Shown: positions 63,769-64,000 of the stretch, one piece after another
Layout of the letters: each line of letters starts with the position of its first letter
Position numbering within the stretch: the stretch's first letter is position 1
Source: Paenacidovorax caeni
GTDB lineage: Bacteria > Pseudomonadota > Gammaproteobacteria > Burkholderiales > Burkholderiaceae_C
Direction: 5' to 3'
Length of the DNA stretch: 64,000 nucleotides
NCBI RefSeq assembly: GCF_001298675.1
Contig: NZ_CYIG01000001.1
Span: 1-64,000, forward strand
Notes under the pieces: model-generated
What the model was told of the DNA's origin: nothing
Databases searched by the model: none
The model's input: the letters and a program-made list of their open reading frames with translations, nothing else
Program-made: the position numbers and the translations under genes

Positions 63769-64000
63769 CTAGAACAGCACGCGGCAGCGGATGGTGCCTG
63801 CCACCTGCGAGAGTTTTTCCAGCGCCAGTTCGGAGGACTGCGCATCCAGGTCGATGACCACGTAGCCCAGTTTGTCGTCGGTCTGCAGGTACTGGCCGGC
63901 AATGTTGACGTGCAGTGCCGCGAACACCTGGTTGATGGCCGAGAGCACGCCCGGCTGGTTGTGGTGCACGTGCAGGATGCGGTGCTTGCCCGGGTGCGCG
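63769..64000 (-). CDS. serA: D-3-phosphoglycerate dehydrogenase, C-terminal ACT domain (partial)
   Basis: Only the last ~77 codons are in the window; the 5' part lies to the right. The segment reads HRILHVHHNQPGVLSAINQV...QYLQTDDKLGYVVIDLD..., the ACT regulatory domain that binds serine in SerA; the enzyme makes phosphohydroxypyruvate, the first step of serine synthesis. The protein ends TIRCRVLF. It is transcribed in the same direction as the oxidoreductase, 99 bp upstream of it. The short-form alternative (another ACT-tailed dehydrogenase) is less likely given the sequence. Confidence 0.85.
   Translation of the reverse strand, partial: AHPGKHRILHVHHNQPGVLSAINQVFAALHVNIAGQYLQTDDKLGYVVIDLDAQSSELALEKLSQVAGTIRCRVLF

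Overview
The window is chromosomal DNA from a betaproteobacterium of the order Burkholderiales, most probably family Comamonadaceae (Acidovorax, Alicycliphilus or Diaphorobacter type). I infer this from the high GC content, an Omp32-type porin, gene neighbourhoods typical of the group (ubiE/ubiJ/ubiB, fmdB-DUF502-aspS, nudB-exonuclease family-clsB, lolB-ispE-tRNA-Gln-prs-rplY-pth), several betaproteobacterial protein families (DUF3460, a DUF3683 giant oxidoreductase) and a palindromic AGCGCT-type intergenic repeat present about eleven times. No database was consulted, so names rest on recognised motifs and gene order.

Layout. 1-3.5 kb: a mobile-element landing zone. Two related IS5-family elements abut tail to tail over a shared CTAA, an IS4-family element follows, and then comes a non-coding, Y-shaped, MITE-like element. 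3.5-11.2 kb: housekeeping and envelope genes (YitT-like, BamE-like lipoprotein, DUF3460, scpA, nadB, DUF2165, porin, panD, a tautomerase-fold isomerase, a DTW-domain tRNA-modifying enzyme). 11.2-13.6 kb: small exported or membrane proteins of unknown function. 13.7-23.1 kb: hrcA, a tRNA-Ile(CAU) gene split by a 250-nt group I intron, a YqaA-type membrane protein, a VanX-like dipeptidase, dusB-fis, purH, nadK-recN-rapZ. 23.2-32.8 kb: mutM - dynamin-like GTPase - mutY on the minus strand, then TPR protein-lolB-ispE-tRNA-Gln-prs-rplY-pth on the plus strand. 32.8-46.1 kb: ferredoxin, a peptide-type ABC importer without its ATPases, a LysE exporter, an esterase, a tauABC-like importer, an EamA transporter, a folE-BLUF photoreceptor pair, and an unusual beta-propeller membrane protein with a probable frameshift near its end. 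46.1-64 kb: a nearly continuous minus-strand block: serA (partial), giant FAD/Fe-S oxidoreductase, HIT protein, DUF971, ubiE, Tim44-like, ubiJ, ubiB, Na+/solute symporter, FmdB, DUF502, aspS, then an Mrr-type nuclease plus a CsgG-like lipoprotein, then nudB, exonuclease-family protein and clsB.

How the genes work together. nadB and nadK act in NAD(P) synthesis. mutM and mutY form the 8-oxoguanine repair pair. ubiE, ubiJ and ubiB serve ubiquinone synthesis. folE and nudB are the first two steps towards folate, with a blue-light sensor gene attached to folE. lolB, the BamE-like protein, clsB, the porin and VanX-like protein serve the envelope; hrcA, fis and rapZ are regulators. The least explained items are the split tRNA, the Y-shaped element, the AGCGCT repeat family, the folE-BLUF pair, the propeller/PH-like membrane protein and the Mrr/CsgG insertion behind aspS.
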